NCBI RefSeq assembly: GCF_001983175.1
Contig: NZ_MNPW01000020.1
Location: 1 to 64,000, forward strand
Direction of reading: 5' to 3'
From: Pseudomonas cedrina subsp. cedrina
GTDB lineage: Bacteria > Pseudomonadota > Gammaproteobacteria > Pseudomonadales > Pseudomonadaceae
Length of the DNA: 64,000 bases
Made by a program: the position numbers and the translations under genes
Shown here: positions 42,906 to 51,283 of the stretch, in pieces
How the letters are laid out: each line of letters opens with the position of its first letter
Numbering within the stretch: the stretch's first letter is position 1
The notes under the pieces: model-generated
Database searches by the model: none
Told to the model about the DNA's origin: nothing
The model's input: the letters and a program-made list of their open reading frames with translations, nothing else

Positions 42906-44077
42906 TGCTGCTCTCCCGCTGGGTTGAGTTCGGTGCCGGGTTTGAAGGTATAGCCAGCCGACACCACGTTGGCCGGAACGCCTTCACTGTTCAGGCGTGC
43001 ACGTTGATCCAGAGAGGCCTGCCCTTCCCTTTCCTTAGGCACGTAGTCGATGCCATGGGCACGCAGGTCGACCTCGCGGGACAAGGTCTCGCGCACGAAA
43101 TCGCGTTGGCTCTTGAATTCGATCATGCGCGGCAGCGGGCCGGCCAATACCTCGGCGGGATCGCGGCGTTCGTATTGCTTGAACAACTCGCAGGCCAGGT
43201 TCAGGTGCCCCAGTTCGTAGTCGACGAAGCGTTCCCAGAGCGCTTTGATCCGCGGATTTTCTTCCTGCTCGGCGCAACTGGCGTAGGTGTAGACCTCCAT
43301 CGCCTCATGCACCAGCCACTTTTCCATAAAGGTTTCGCTGGGGTCCTGCAACGAACCGTACTGGGTCACATGCTGCTCCTCGACCGAGGCGATTTCGGCA
43401 TACAGCGCGCGCGCCACCGGGTCGGCGAACAGCGGGCCGATGTTCATGTAATAGTCGTGGGTCTGGTATTCGGCCCCGGTGATCAGCGCCGCGTGGATCT
43501 TGGTGATCAGTGCGGCGTTGTCTTTTTGATAGTTGTCACGCAGGTCATCGCCGGGGGCGCGGTGATGCTCGCTGGTGGGCCTGCCGGGCACGAGGTCCGT
43601 GTAGCCCTGCAGAATGTTGTTGGCGTCCTTGCCCTCCAGCCGGTCGAGCATGGCGGCGTAGCGGTAGAGGTGGTCGAAGTCTTCCAGCAGGCCAAAGCGA
43701 TACGTCTGAGCCTGGTAGGGGTCGGGCTCATTCTGGGCGACGGCGGCGGTCACCTCGATCGCCACCTGCTCGTAGGCAACGGTGGTTTCCAAGGGCGAAT
43801 GGTCCGCAGACAGCAGCCAGTTGACCGCCGTCATCTGGTGTTGCTCGACACGCCGGATCTGCGCCAGGGGCAGCTGCAACTCCTTGTGAAACCGCGAGCC
43901 GAAGTGCTTGAGTCGCAAGGCGTCGGATTCAACGCCGTTCATCAAAATCACCCGTACCCGGGTGAAGGCATCATCGTCGAGTTTGCTGATCGGCTTGCCG
44001 GCCAGGTCACGCCAGGTAAAGCTCTGCTTGTCCAAGGGCGTGCCCTTGTTATCCAGCAGATTATCGATTTTGGACAT
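42902..44077 (-). CDS. Large ferritin-like/hemerythrin-type helical protein
   Basis: A 391-residue cytoplasmic protein. It has repeated ExxH-like motifs: RRVEQHQMT (about 80), LLEDFDHLYRY (about 133), SVEEQHVTQYG (about 233) and YELGHLNLACELF (about 282). This is twice the usual number for a single ferritin-like bundle, so it may hold two. I start it at ATG 44077, which has AGGAG upstream, in place of an ATG at 44104 with none. No closer function is known. Coupled with the smaller ferritin-like gene downstream. Confidence 0.75.
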   Translation of the reverse strand: MSKIDNLLDNKGTPLDKQSFTWRDLAGKPISKLDDDAFTRVRVILMNGVESDALRLKHFGSRFHKELQLPLAQIRRVEQHQMTAVNWLLSADHSPLETTVAYEQVAIEVTAAVAQNEPDPYQAQTYRFGLLEDFDHLYRYAAMLDRLEGKDANNILQGYTDLVPGRPTSEHHRAPGDDLRDNYQKDNAALITKIHAALITGAEYQTHDYYMNIGPLFADPVARALYAEIASVEEQHVTQYGSLQDPSETFMEKWLVHEAMEVYTYASCAEQEENPRIKALWERFVDYELGHLNLACELFKQYERRDPAEVLAGPLPRMIEFKSQRDFVRETLSREVDLRAHGIDYVPKEREGQASLDQRARLNSEGVPANVVSAGYTFKPGTELNPAGEQQ

Positions 44078-44233
44078 GGGTCGATCTCCTTCATCAGTCG
44101 TCACGAAGTGACTTTTTCAACGAGCCGGCATCAGGATTTGCGGCTCTATTGGATGACAAGGAGATCGCGGGAGGGCATCGAAATTTGTGAGTATCCTCCG
44201 ATGAGCGGCTAGCTACGGCGGCCAGTGGCACAC

Positions 44234-45565
44234 TCAGCCAGGCTCCGCAACCGGCGTCGCCAAACGGTTGCACGCGTACAGCGCAATGCCCAGCAGCATC
44301 AGCGCACCACCGCGCAACCAGGTGTCCAGGCTTTGCTGACTGAGCAGGATCAGGCACGAAACAATCGCCAGCACCGGCACCCAGGTCGGCACGCGAAAAT
44401 GCTGTTCGGTGATGGTGTCGCGGCGCAATACCAGCACCGCCAGGTTGGTGCTGAGGAACACAAAGAGCAGCAACAGCACGACCGTCTCGGCCAGCGCCGC
44501 GAGGGTGCCGGTCAAGGTCAAGGCGATGGCCACCAAGGTGCTGGCGATGATCGCGACCCAGGGCGTGCGCCGCTTGGGCAGCACGCGCGAAAGCGGCTCC
44601 GGCAACAGGCCCATGCGGGCCATGCCATAGGCCAGGCGGCTGGCCATGACCATGGTCAGCAGCGCACCGTTGGCGACCGCCACCAGCGCGATAAAGGCGA
44701 AGAGCTGGGGCGGGATGCTCAAGCCCGAGGCGCGCACCACTTCGAGCAACGGTGCGGAGGTGGCCGTCAGCTTGTCCATCGGCAGCACCACCGAAGTGGC
44801 GACACCGACCGCCATATACACGATGCCCGCCGTTATCAACGCGGCAAACAGCGCACGCGGATACACCTTGCGCACACCGCGTATTTCTTCGGCCAAATTG
44901 GCCGATGTTTCAAAACCCACGAACGAATAGAACGCCAGCAACGCGGCGCCCAGTACGGCAAGCATCGGGTTGACCCCGGCCTTGAACTCCAGCGCCCGGC
45001 CGAGGTTGGCTTCGCCGGACTGCATGCACCAGGCCGCGGCCACCACCACCAATAGCAGCCCGGACAGTTCGACGCAGGTCATGACCATGTTGGCGCCCAA
45101 CGACTCCTTGATGCCGCGTGCATTGAGCAGTGCGATCACCACCAGGAATATCAGCGCGGCAAGGTGCGGTGATACGTCGACGAACGCCGCCAGGTAGTCC
45201 CCGGCAAACGCCAGGGACAGCCCCGCCGCACTGGTCACGGCGGCGGCGAGCATGCTGAAGCCGACCAGGAACGAAATCAGCGGTGACTTGAATGCCTTCT
45301 CGGCGAACACCGAAGCGGCGCCGGCATGGGGGTACTTGGTCACCAGTTCCGCATAGGAGCCTGCCGTGAGCATGGCGAAGAACAACGCCACCAGCAGCGG
45401 CACCCAGATCGCCCCGCCCACCTCGCCGGCGATAGTGCCGGCCAGCGCATACACGCCGGCGCCGAGCACATCGCCGAGAATGAACAGGAACAACATCGGG
45501 CCCGTCACGGCGCGGCGCAAGGACGGTTTGGAGGGTGCGGCTTGGCTCAAGCTGGATTCGGACAT
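44234..45565 (-). CDS. APC family amino-acid permease
   Basis: A 443-residue inner-membrane transporter with twelve predicted helices. The first helix has GPMLFLFILGDVLGAGVYALAGTIAGEVGGAIWVPLL, the unwound-helix motif (G-x-G-x-G) of the APC fold; AFYSFVGFETSANLAEEIR is the conserved helix-6 region. Exchange or uptake of amino acids or amines is expected. Start is uncertain: 45565 is chosen on similarity, 45607 would add 14 residues; neither has a strong ribosome site. Confidence 0.82.
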   Translation of the reverse strand: MSESSLSQAAPSKPSLRRAVTGPMLFLFILGDVLGAGVYALAGTIAGEVGGAIWVPLLVALFFAMLTAGSYAELVTKYPHAGAASVFAEKAFKSPLISFLVGFSMLAAAVTSAAGLSLAFAGDYLAAFVDVSPHLAALIFLVVIALLNARGIKESLGANMVMTCVELSGLLLVVVAAAWCMQSGEANLGRALEFKAGVNPMLAVLGAALLAFYSFVGFETSANLAEEIRGVRKVYPRALFAALITAGIVYMAVGVATSVVLPMDKLTATSAPLLEVVRASGLSIPPQLFAFIALVAVANGALLTMVMASRLAYGMARMGLLPEPLSRVLPKRRTPWVAIIASTLVAIALTLTGTLAALAETVVLLLLFVFLSTNLAVLVLRRDTITEQHFRVPTWVPVLAIVSCLILLSQQSLDTWLRGGALMLLGIALYACNRLATPVAEPG

Positions 45566-45694
45566 GGGCGGCTCTGGCGTGGGTTGCAAAGAGCGATCAT
45601 CCGGCACGGGCCGGCTGACGCGGGGCTATCTACAATGGAAAATGCCCGCGCCGCCAAAGTTCCGTTTTCCGCTGCGAATCCGCGCAGCGCCGCG

Positions 45695-46009
45695 TCAATC
45701 GTCGTCGTGCAGGTGCGCGTCGGCGCAGGGCAACCGCCCCGATTCCCCGCCGGCAATCCGTTCCGCCTGATCAATGCCGCGCTTGAGCGCATCGTGCACG
45801 GACCATTGCGCGCCAGGCAACTGCTGGGTGCGTTCGACCACACATTGCCCCGTGGCGGTATAGACGCTGACCAGCACTTCAATATCGGCGTCTTCGCGCT
45901 CCCGTGCCCTGACTTCGATATGGCAACCGTTTTCCACTTCCTGGGTAAAGCACTCTTCCTCGAGTGTCTTTTGCGCCCAAGCCTTATAGGTATTACCACG
46001 AATAAACAT
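45695..46009 (-). CDS. Small conserved-type hypothetical protein
   Basis: A 104-residue acidic protein beginning MFIRGNTYKAWAQKTLEEE. Strands and a helix alternate (CHIEVRARE...DIEVLVSVYT...VHDALKRGIDQAERIA), which suggests one small alpha/beta domain. It has no signal or membrane segment. A GGGAGAG site precedes the start. Family not recognised. It lies in the stress island before the cyo operon, on the other strand. Confidence 0.6.
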   Translation of the reverse strand: MFIRGNTYKAWAQKTLEEECFTQEVENGCHIEVRAREREDADIEVLVSVYTATGQCVVERTQQLPGAQWSVHDALKRGIDQAERIAGGESGRLPCADAHLHDDD

Positions 46010-46427
46010 AACTGCTCTCCCAGACCGTTAGTGGGTTGGCCTTCAAGTAAGACCTGAATGCTTTAGCAGGGATTCCGTCTTTTTTCCAAGGCCAATAGCA
46101 TCATGCGCCTATAAAAAGCTATTGCCGTTTCGCTTGTTAAACCGTTCGTCAGGCGAAGTAACAAATTGTTAAACCAACCCCCGGACGTCTATTCAAAATG
46201 TTCGGGAGCGCGGTGAAACACGCCCCGCAGAGCGGCCGAGAAAGCCAACAGATCCGGGCAGTGGATGCAGTTTTTCCACTGGCGGCGCCGTATTGCCTGG
46301 CGTTAAGCACTTGACTGCGCCACGCACTAACAAGCGCAGCGCCGGCGTTTCGCTTAGTTAACTTGCGAACACCGGCGCCACCGTTTCGGCACCGTAACAA
46401 CGGAAGTTTTCAATACAGGAGCAAGGC
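46010..46427 (+). promoter_or_regulatory. Promoter region of the cyo operon
   Basis: No gene is supported in these 418 bases. Frames on either strand lack ribosome sites. The region is AT-rich between 46040 and 46190. I see no clear ANR box (TTGAT-N4-ATCAA). CAGGAGC precedes cyoA. Confidence 0.5.
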
Positions 46428-47372
46428 ATGAAACGAGCGATTGGTTATTGCCTGGTATATATCGCCAGCATTTTCTTATTAACCGGCTGCAACCTGATTG
46501 TGTTCAACCCCAAGGGGCAGGTTGCAACCGATGAACGCGACCTGATTATCCTCGCCACCGGCCTGATGCTGCTGGTAGTGGTTCCGGTGATCGTGCTGAC
46601 GTTTGTGTTTGCCTACCGCTACCGCGCCACCAATAAAAAGGCCCGTTACTCACCGCGCTGGGCCAGCTCGCACAAAATCGAAGCGGTGGTATGGGGCGTT
46701 CCGCTGCTGATCATCATTGCCCTGGGATGGGTGACGTGGAAAACCACCCACGCACTCGACCCTTACCGCCCGCTCGACTCAGAGACGCCGCCGATCAATG
46801 TGCAGGTGGTGGCGACTGACTGGAAATGGTTGTTCATCTACCCCGACCTGGGCATCGCCAGTGTCAATGAACTGGCCCTGCCGGTGCATACGCCGGTGAG
46901 TTTTACCGTCACCTCCGACGCGGCCATGACCTCGTTCTTCATCCCGGCCCTGGGCGGGCAGATCTACGCCATGGCCGGCATGCAGACCAAGTTACACCTG
47001 ATCGCCAACGAGACCGGCGAGTTCAGAGGCATTGCCGCCAACTACAACGGCCCCGGTTTTTCCGACATGCATTTCGCCACACTCTCCCTGAGCCCCACCG
47101 ACTTCCAGGCGTGGGTGGCCAAGGTCAAGGGCGCCGCCGCCCCACTCGACCACGCGCGTTACGCGCAGTTGGCCAAGCCCACCACCCGGCACCCGGTGAC
47201 CTATTTCTCGTCGGTCCAGGAGCGGCTGTTTCTGGACATCGTCGACAAATACGAAGGCATGAACAAAGCCAGGAAACCCGAGCGCAACCAGACCCAATCC
47301 AATGGTGCTGAATCGAACGGCACCGGCACGCGCACCGATCAACACCCCAGTCTGCTGGCCGAGGAGCAATAA
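46428..47372 (+). CDS. cyoA: Cytochrome o ubiquinol oxidase subunit II
   Basis: A 314-residue lipoprotein subunit. Lipobox LLTGC (Cys about 21), two transmembrane hairpin helices (about 40-65 and 88-108) and a periplasmic cupredoxin domain (VQVVATDWKWLFIYPDLGIASVNELALPV). It lacks the CuA cysteines, as expected for a quinol oxidase. TSFFIPALGGQIYAMAGMQTKLHLIANETG is the conserved CyoA block. The C-terminal tail after about 275 is Asn/Gln/Glu-rich and not conserved. First gene of a complete cyoABCDE operon. Confidence 0.93.
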   Translation: MKRAIGYCLVYIASIFLLTGCNLIVFNPKGQVATDERDLIILATGLMLLVVVPVIVLTFVFAYRYRATNKKARYSPRWASSHKIEAVVWGVPLLIIIALGWVTWKTTHALDPYRPLDSETPPINVQVVATDWKWLFIYPDLGIASVNELALPVHTPVSFTVTSDAAMTSFFIPALGGQIYAMAGMQTKLHLIANETGEFRGIAANYNGPGFSDMHFATLSLSPTDFQAWVAKVKGAAAPLDHARYAQLAKPTTRHPVTYFSSVQERLFLDIVDKYEGMNKARKPERNQTQSNGAESNGTGTRTDQHPSLLAEEQ

Positions 47373-47374
47373 CA

Positions 47375-49348
47375 ATGTTCGGAAAACTGTCATGGGACGC
47401 GATTCCAACCACTGAACCCATTGTGATGTACACGCTGGCCTTCGTCGGCCTCATAGGCGTGGCGATGGTCGGCTCCATTACCTGGAAACGCAAATGGGGC
47501 TATTTGTGGCGCGAGTGGTTCACTTCGGTGGACCACAAGAAGATCGGCTGCATGTACATCATCGTCGCGCTGGTGATGCTGCTGCGCGGTTTTTCCGACG
47601 CGATCATGATGCGTACCCAGCAAGCCATGGCCGCCAGCGGCGGGCCGGGTTATCTGCCGCCGGAACACTACGACCAGATCTTCACCGCCCACGGCGTGAT
47701 CATGATTTTCTTCGTGGCCATGCCCTTCGTGGTCGGCCTGATGAACGTTGTGGTGCCGTTGCAGATCGGCGCACGCGATGTGGCCTACCCGTTTCTCAAC
47801 GCGCTGAGCTTCTGGCTGTTCGTGGCCGGTGCCCTGCTGGTCAACGTATCACTGGGGATCGGGGAGTTTGCGCGAACCGGTTGGGTCGCCTATCCGCCGT
47901 TATCCGGGTTGGCCTACAGTCCCGGGGTCGGGGTGGATTACTACATCTGGTCACTGCAGATATCCGGCATCGGCACGCTACTGACGGGGCTGAATTTCTT
48001 CGTCACGATCCTGAAGATGCGTACCGAAGGCATGACCTTGTTCAAGATGCCGGTGTTCACCTGGAATGCGCTGTGCACTTCGGTGCTGATCCTGGCGTCG
48101 TTTCCGATTCTCACCGCCACCCTGCTGATGCTGTCCCTGGACCGTTACCTGGGCATGCATTTCTTTACCAACGAAGCCGGCGGCAACCCGATGATGTACG
48201 TCAACCTGATCTGGGCCTGGGGGCATCCGGAGGTGTACATCCTGATCTTGCCGGCGTTCGGGGTGTTTTCCGAGATCGCCGCGACCTTCAGCAGTAAGCG
48301 GCTGTTCGGTTACGTGTCGCTGGTATGGGCGACGATCGCGATTACCGTGTTGTCGTTCATCGTGTGGTTGCACCACTTCTTCACCATGGGCGCGGGAGGC
48401 AACGTCAACGCGTTCTTCGGCATCATGACCATGATCATCGCGGTGCCGACCGGGGTGAAGATCTTCACCTGGCTGTTCACCATGTACCGTGGCCGGGTGC
48501 GCTTCGAAACCCCGATGCTGTGGACCCTGGGCTTTATCGTGACCTTCAGTATCGGCGGGATGACCGGGGTCCTGCTCGCAGTGCCGGGCGCCGACTTCAT
48601 GCTGCACAACAGCCTGTTCCTGATCGCGCATTTTCACAACGTGATCATCGGCGGCGCCGTGTTCGGCTACATGGCCGGCCTGACCTACTGGTTCCCCAAG
48701 GCCTTTGGCTTCCGCTTGAACGACAAGCTGGGCCGCATCGCCTTCTGGTGCTGGTTGATCGGCTTCTATTTCGCCTTCATGCCGTCCTACGTGCTGGGCT
48801 TCATGGGCATGACCCGACGCCTCAACCATTTCGACAATCCGGAATGGCGGCCGTGGCTGCTGCTGGAAGTGCTGGGCGTGCTCATCATCCTCTGCGGCGT
48901 AATCTCCCAGGCTCTGCAGCTGTACGTCAGCATCCGCAACCGTCACCAATACCGCGACCTCACCGGCGACCCGTGGGACGGACGCACCCTGGAATGGGCC
49001 ACCTCCTCCCCGCCGCCGCTGTACAACTTCGCCGAGCAGCCCAAGGTCAGCGACCTGGACGCCTATTGGGGCATGAAAGAGCGCGGCGTAAGCACCCTCA
49101 GCCACACCGACTACCGCGCCATCCACATGCCGCGCAACACCGCCTCGGGCCTGGTGATCAGCCTGTTCGCGCTGATCTGCAGCTTCGCCCTGGTCTGGCA
49201 CATCTGGTGGCTGGCGGCGTTCGGGCTGGTGGCTTCGGTGGTCGCGTTCGTAGTGCGCAGCTACGACGAAGACACTGATTACTTCGTGCCCGCCGAAGAA
49301 GTCGCGCGCATCGAAACGGCACGTCTCAAAGACTTGGCAGAGGCTTGA
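47375..49348 (+). CDS. cyoB: Cytochrome o ubiquinol oxidase subunit I
   Basis: A 657-residue heme-copper oxidase core with about fifteen helices. Heme and CuB ligands are in AHGVIMIF (heme b), WGHPEVYILILPAFG (CuB His and cross-linked Tyr), VWLHHFFTMG (two CuB His) and LIAHFHNVIIGG (both hemes). The K-channel and D-channel surroundings look normal. It reduces oxygen to water with quinol and pumps protons. GAGGAG is 8 bases before its ATG, 2 bases after cyoA. Confidence 0.97.
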   Translation: MFGKLSWDAIPTTEPIVMYTLAFVGLIGVAMVGSITWKRKWGYLWREWFTSVDHKKIGCMYIIVALVMLLRGFSDAIMMRTQQAMAASGGPGYLPPEHYDQIFTAHGVIMIFFVAMPFVVGLMNVVVPLQIGARDVAYPFLNALSFWLFVAGALLVNVSLGIGEFARTGWVAYPPLSGLAYSPGVGVDYYIWSLQISGIGTLLTGLNFFVTILKMRTEGMTLFKMPVFTWNALCTSVLILASFPILTATLLMLSLDRYLGMHFFTNEAGGNPMMYVNLIWAWGHPEVYILILPAFGVFSEIAATFSSKRLFGYVSLVWATIAITVLSFIVWLHHFFTMGAGGNVNAFFGIMTMIIAVPTGVKIFTWLFTMYRGRVRFETPMLWTLGFIVTFSIGGMTGVLLAVPGADFMLHNSLFLIAHFHNVIIGGAVFGYMAGLTYWFPKAFGFRLNDKLGRIAFWCWLIGFYFAFMPSYVLGFMGMTRRLNHFDNPEWRPWLLLEVLGVLIILCGVISQALQLYVSIRNRHQYRDLTGDPWDGRTLEWATSSPPPLYNFAEQPKVSDLDAYWGMKERGVSTLSHTDYRAIHMPRNTASGLVISLFALICSFALVWHIWWLAAFGLVASVVAFVVRSYDEDTDYFVPAEEVARIETARLKDLAEA

Positions 49349-49351
49349 TCC

Positions 49352-49966
49352 ATGTCCAATACCGTGATTGAAAAAGACGTCGCTCATACCCAGGAACATG
49401 GGCATGAGGACGCAGGTTCCCTGAGCGTTTTCGGGTTCTGGATCTACCTGATGACCGACTGCATCCTGTTCGCGACCCTGTTCGCCGGCTATGCGGTGTT
49501 GCGCGACAGCGTGGCGGGCGGTCCGTCGACCATGGATATTTTCGAACTGCCCTATGTGCTTGCCGAAACCATGCTGCTGTTGCTCAGCAGCATCACCTAT
49601 GGCTACGCGATGCTGGCGATGAACCGTGGCCAGCAGAGCCAGGTGCTGCGCTGGCTGGGGCTCACGTTCGTGCTCGGCGCCGGCTTCATCGCCATGGAAA
49701 TCAACGAATTCCACCACTTGATCGCAGAAGGCTACGGACCGGACCGCAGTGCGTTCCTCACCGCCTTCTTTACCCTGGTCGGCACCCACGGCGCGCACGT
49801 GCTGACGGGGCTGATCTGGATGGCGGTGCTGATGGTGCAGATCCGCCAGAAAGGCCTGACCAACACCAACGCCACCCGGCTCAGTTGCCTGAGCCTGTTC
49901 TGGCACTTCCTGGACGTGGTGTGGATCTGCGTCTTTACCGTGGTCTATCTGTTGGGGGTGGTGTGA
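49352..49966 (+). CDS. cyoC: Cytochrome o ubiquinol oxidase subunit III
   Basis: A 204-residue subunit with five helices; FGFWIYLMTDCILFATLFAGYAVL, LLLSSITYGYAMLAM, FIAMEINEFHHLI and GTHGAHVLTGLIWM are the standard CyoC blocks. It stabilises the core and lines the oxygen path. It follows cyoB by 3 bases and precedes cyoD by 1. Confidence 0.96.
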   Translation: MSNTVIEKDVAHTQEHGHEDAGSLSVFGFWIYLMTDCILFATLFAGYAVLRDSVAGGPSTMDIFELPYVLAETMLLLLSSITYGYAMLAMNRGQQSQVLRWLGLTFVLGAGFIAMEINEFHHLIAEGYGPDRSAFLTAFFTLVGTHGAHVLTGLIWMAVLMVQIRQKGLTNTNATRLSCLSLFWHFLDVVWICVFTVVYLLGVV

Positions 49967-49967
49967 C

Positions 49968-50306
49968 ATGTACAAGCAAAGTTCGATTCACAGCAGCGCC
50001 GGTAGCAGCCATGGCAGCAGCCGCTCCTATTTGGTCGGGTTCCTGCTGTCGGTGCTGCTGACCCTGATCCCTTTCGCCCTGGTGATGTTCCCTTCGCTGC
50101 CGCGCACCGTCACCGCCTGGCTGGTGGTGGCGCTGGGGGTTATCCAGATCGTGGTCCACCTCAAGTTCTTCCTGCATCTGGATACGGCCGAGGAACAACG
50201 CTGGAACCTGGTTGCGCTGATTTTCTCGGCGGTCATCATTCTTTTGCTGGTAGGGCTCTCGCTATGGATCATGGGCAGTATTCACCACAACATGCTGGCG
50301 CACTGA
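49968..50306 (+). CDS. cyoD: Cytochrome o ubiquinol oxidase subunit IV
   Basis: A 112-residue subunit with three helices: YLVGFLLSVLLTLIPFALVM, LVVALGVIQIVVHLKFFLHL and IFSAVIILLLVGLSLWIMG. The histidine-bearing second helix and the C-terminal WIM-NM-H match CyoD. It helps assemble CuB in the core subunit. Its last 43 bases overlap the start of the cyoE gene. Confidence 0.95.
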   Translation: MYKQSSIHSSAGSSHGSSRSYLVGFLLSVLLTLIPFALVMFPSLPRTVTAWLVVALGVIQIVVHLKFFLHLDTAEEQRWNLVALIFSAVIILLLVGLSLWIMGSIHHNMLAH

Positions 50307-51283
50307 GGTACTGGCTGGGGCTGCTCAATGCGGGGGTTCAACTGACCAAGCCAGGGATTATTTTCGGTAATCTCGCGTCGGTGCTGGGGGGTTACTTCCT
50401 CGCCGGCGGCGGGCGCCTGGCAGACCCCGCGCACCTGCTGGCCACCCTACTCGGTACCGCCCTGGTGATCGGTTGCGGGTGTGTCATCAACAATTGCGCC
50501 GATCGGGACATCGATCGGCGCATGGTGCGCACCTGCCATCGCGCGCTGGCGCTGCGGACCATCGCGGTGCCCACCGCCGCCAGCTATGCCATCGCCCTGG
50601 GCGTCAGCGGTTTCGGCCTGCTCTGGGCAGGCAGCAACCTGCTGGCCTGCTTGCTGGCGCTGGTCGGGCTGGTGATCTATGCGGGGGTCTATACGTTCTG
50701 GCTCAAGCGTCGTTCGCACTGGGGCACCTTGGTCGGCAGCCTCTCCGGGGCAATGCCGCCGGTGATCGGTTATTGCGCGGTCAGCGCCAGGTTCGACGCC
50801 ACGGCGCTGATGTTGGTGCTGGTGTTCTGCTGCTGGCAGATGCCCCATTCACACGCCATCACCGTGATGCGCCGCGAGGACTTCCGCGCGGCGCGCCTGC
50901 CGCTGCTGACCCTGTCTCAAGCCCACCGGCAAATACAGGCGTACACCCTGGCCTTCTGCGCCAGCACCCTGGTGCTGGGCGTGGTGGCCCAGATGGACAT
51001 CCTGTATTTCGCCGTGGTCAGCGCCCTCGGCGGTTACTGGCTGGCGCTCGCCAACAGCAGCGTGCGCCGGGTCGATCCAGCGCGCTGGGCGCGCTCGATC
51101 TTCGGCTTCTCGATTCTGCTGGTGATGGCCCTCAACCTGATGCTGGCGCTGTCCACGCTGTGTCGAGCAACGTGCGAATCTTCCTGGGCAAATCAGCCGG
51201 CTGATAGGGTTTTGCAATCAGCTCGAAGTCATGTACCTGTATATCGGCACGCTCCAGCGAATCCTTCGCGTAGCCCGTCGTGA
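50264..51283 (+). CDS. cyoE: Protoheme IX farnesyltransferase with unusual C-terminal tail
   Basis: A 339-residue membrane prenyltransferase that makes heme O for the oxidase. Conserved QLTKPGIIFGNLASVLGGYFLA (about 27-48), the active-site NNCADRDIDRRMVRT (N-x2-D-x2-D, about 75-90) and the second acid loop with PHSHAITVMRREDFRAARLPLL are present. The usual protein ends at about 295 residues, just after the last helix (IFGFSILLVMALNLMLALS). Here another 40-45 hydrophilic residues follow, and this 3' part lies antisense to the end of the LOV kinase gene (152-bp overlap). The start is embedded in cyoD, so translation is coupled. Confidence 0.92.
   Translation: MDHGQYSPQHAGALRYWLGLLNAGVQLTKPGIIFGNLASVLGGYFLAGGGRLADPAHLLATLLGTALVIGCGCVINNCADRDIDRRMVRTCHRALALRTIAVPTAASYAIALGVSGFGLLWAGSNLLACLLALVGLVIYAGVYTFWLKRRSHWGTLVGSLSGAMPPVIGYCAVSARFDATALMLVLVFCCWQMPHSHAITVMRREDFRAARLPLLTLSQAHRQIQAYTLAFCASTLVLGVVAQMDILYFAVVSALGGYWLALANSSVRRVDPARWARSIFGFSILLVMALNLMLALSTLCRATCESSWANQPADRVLQSARSHVPVYRHAPANPSRSPS

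Noticed and set aside
46149..46400. 83-codon minus-strand frame before cyoA
   Set aside because: No ribosome site, no similarity, lies in the promoter region.
47978..49975. 665-codon antisense frame over cyoB and cyoC
   Set aside because: Composition (His, Gln, Glu, Asp-rich without domains) is that of a shadow frame; cyoB/cyoC are certain.
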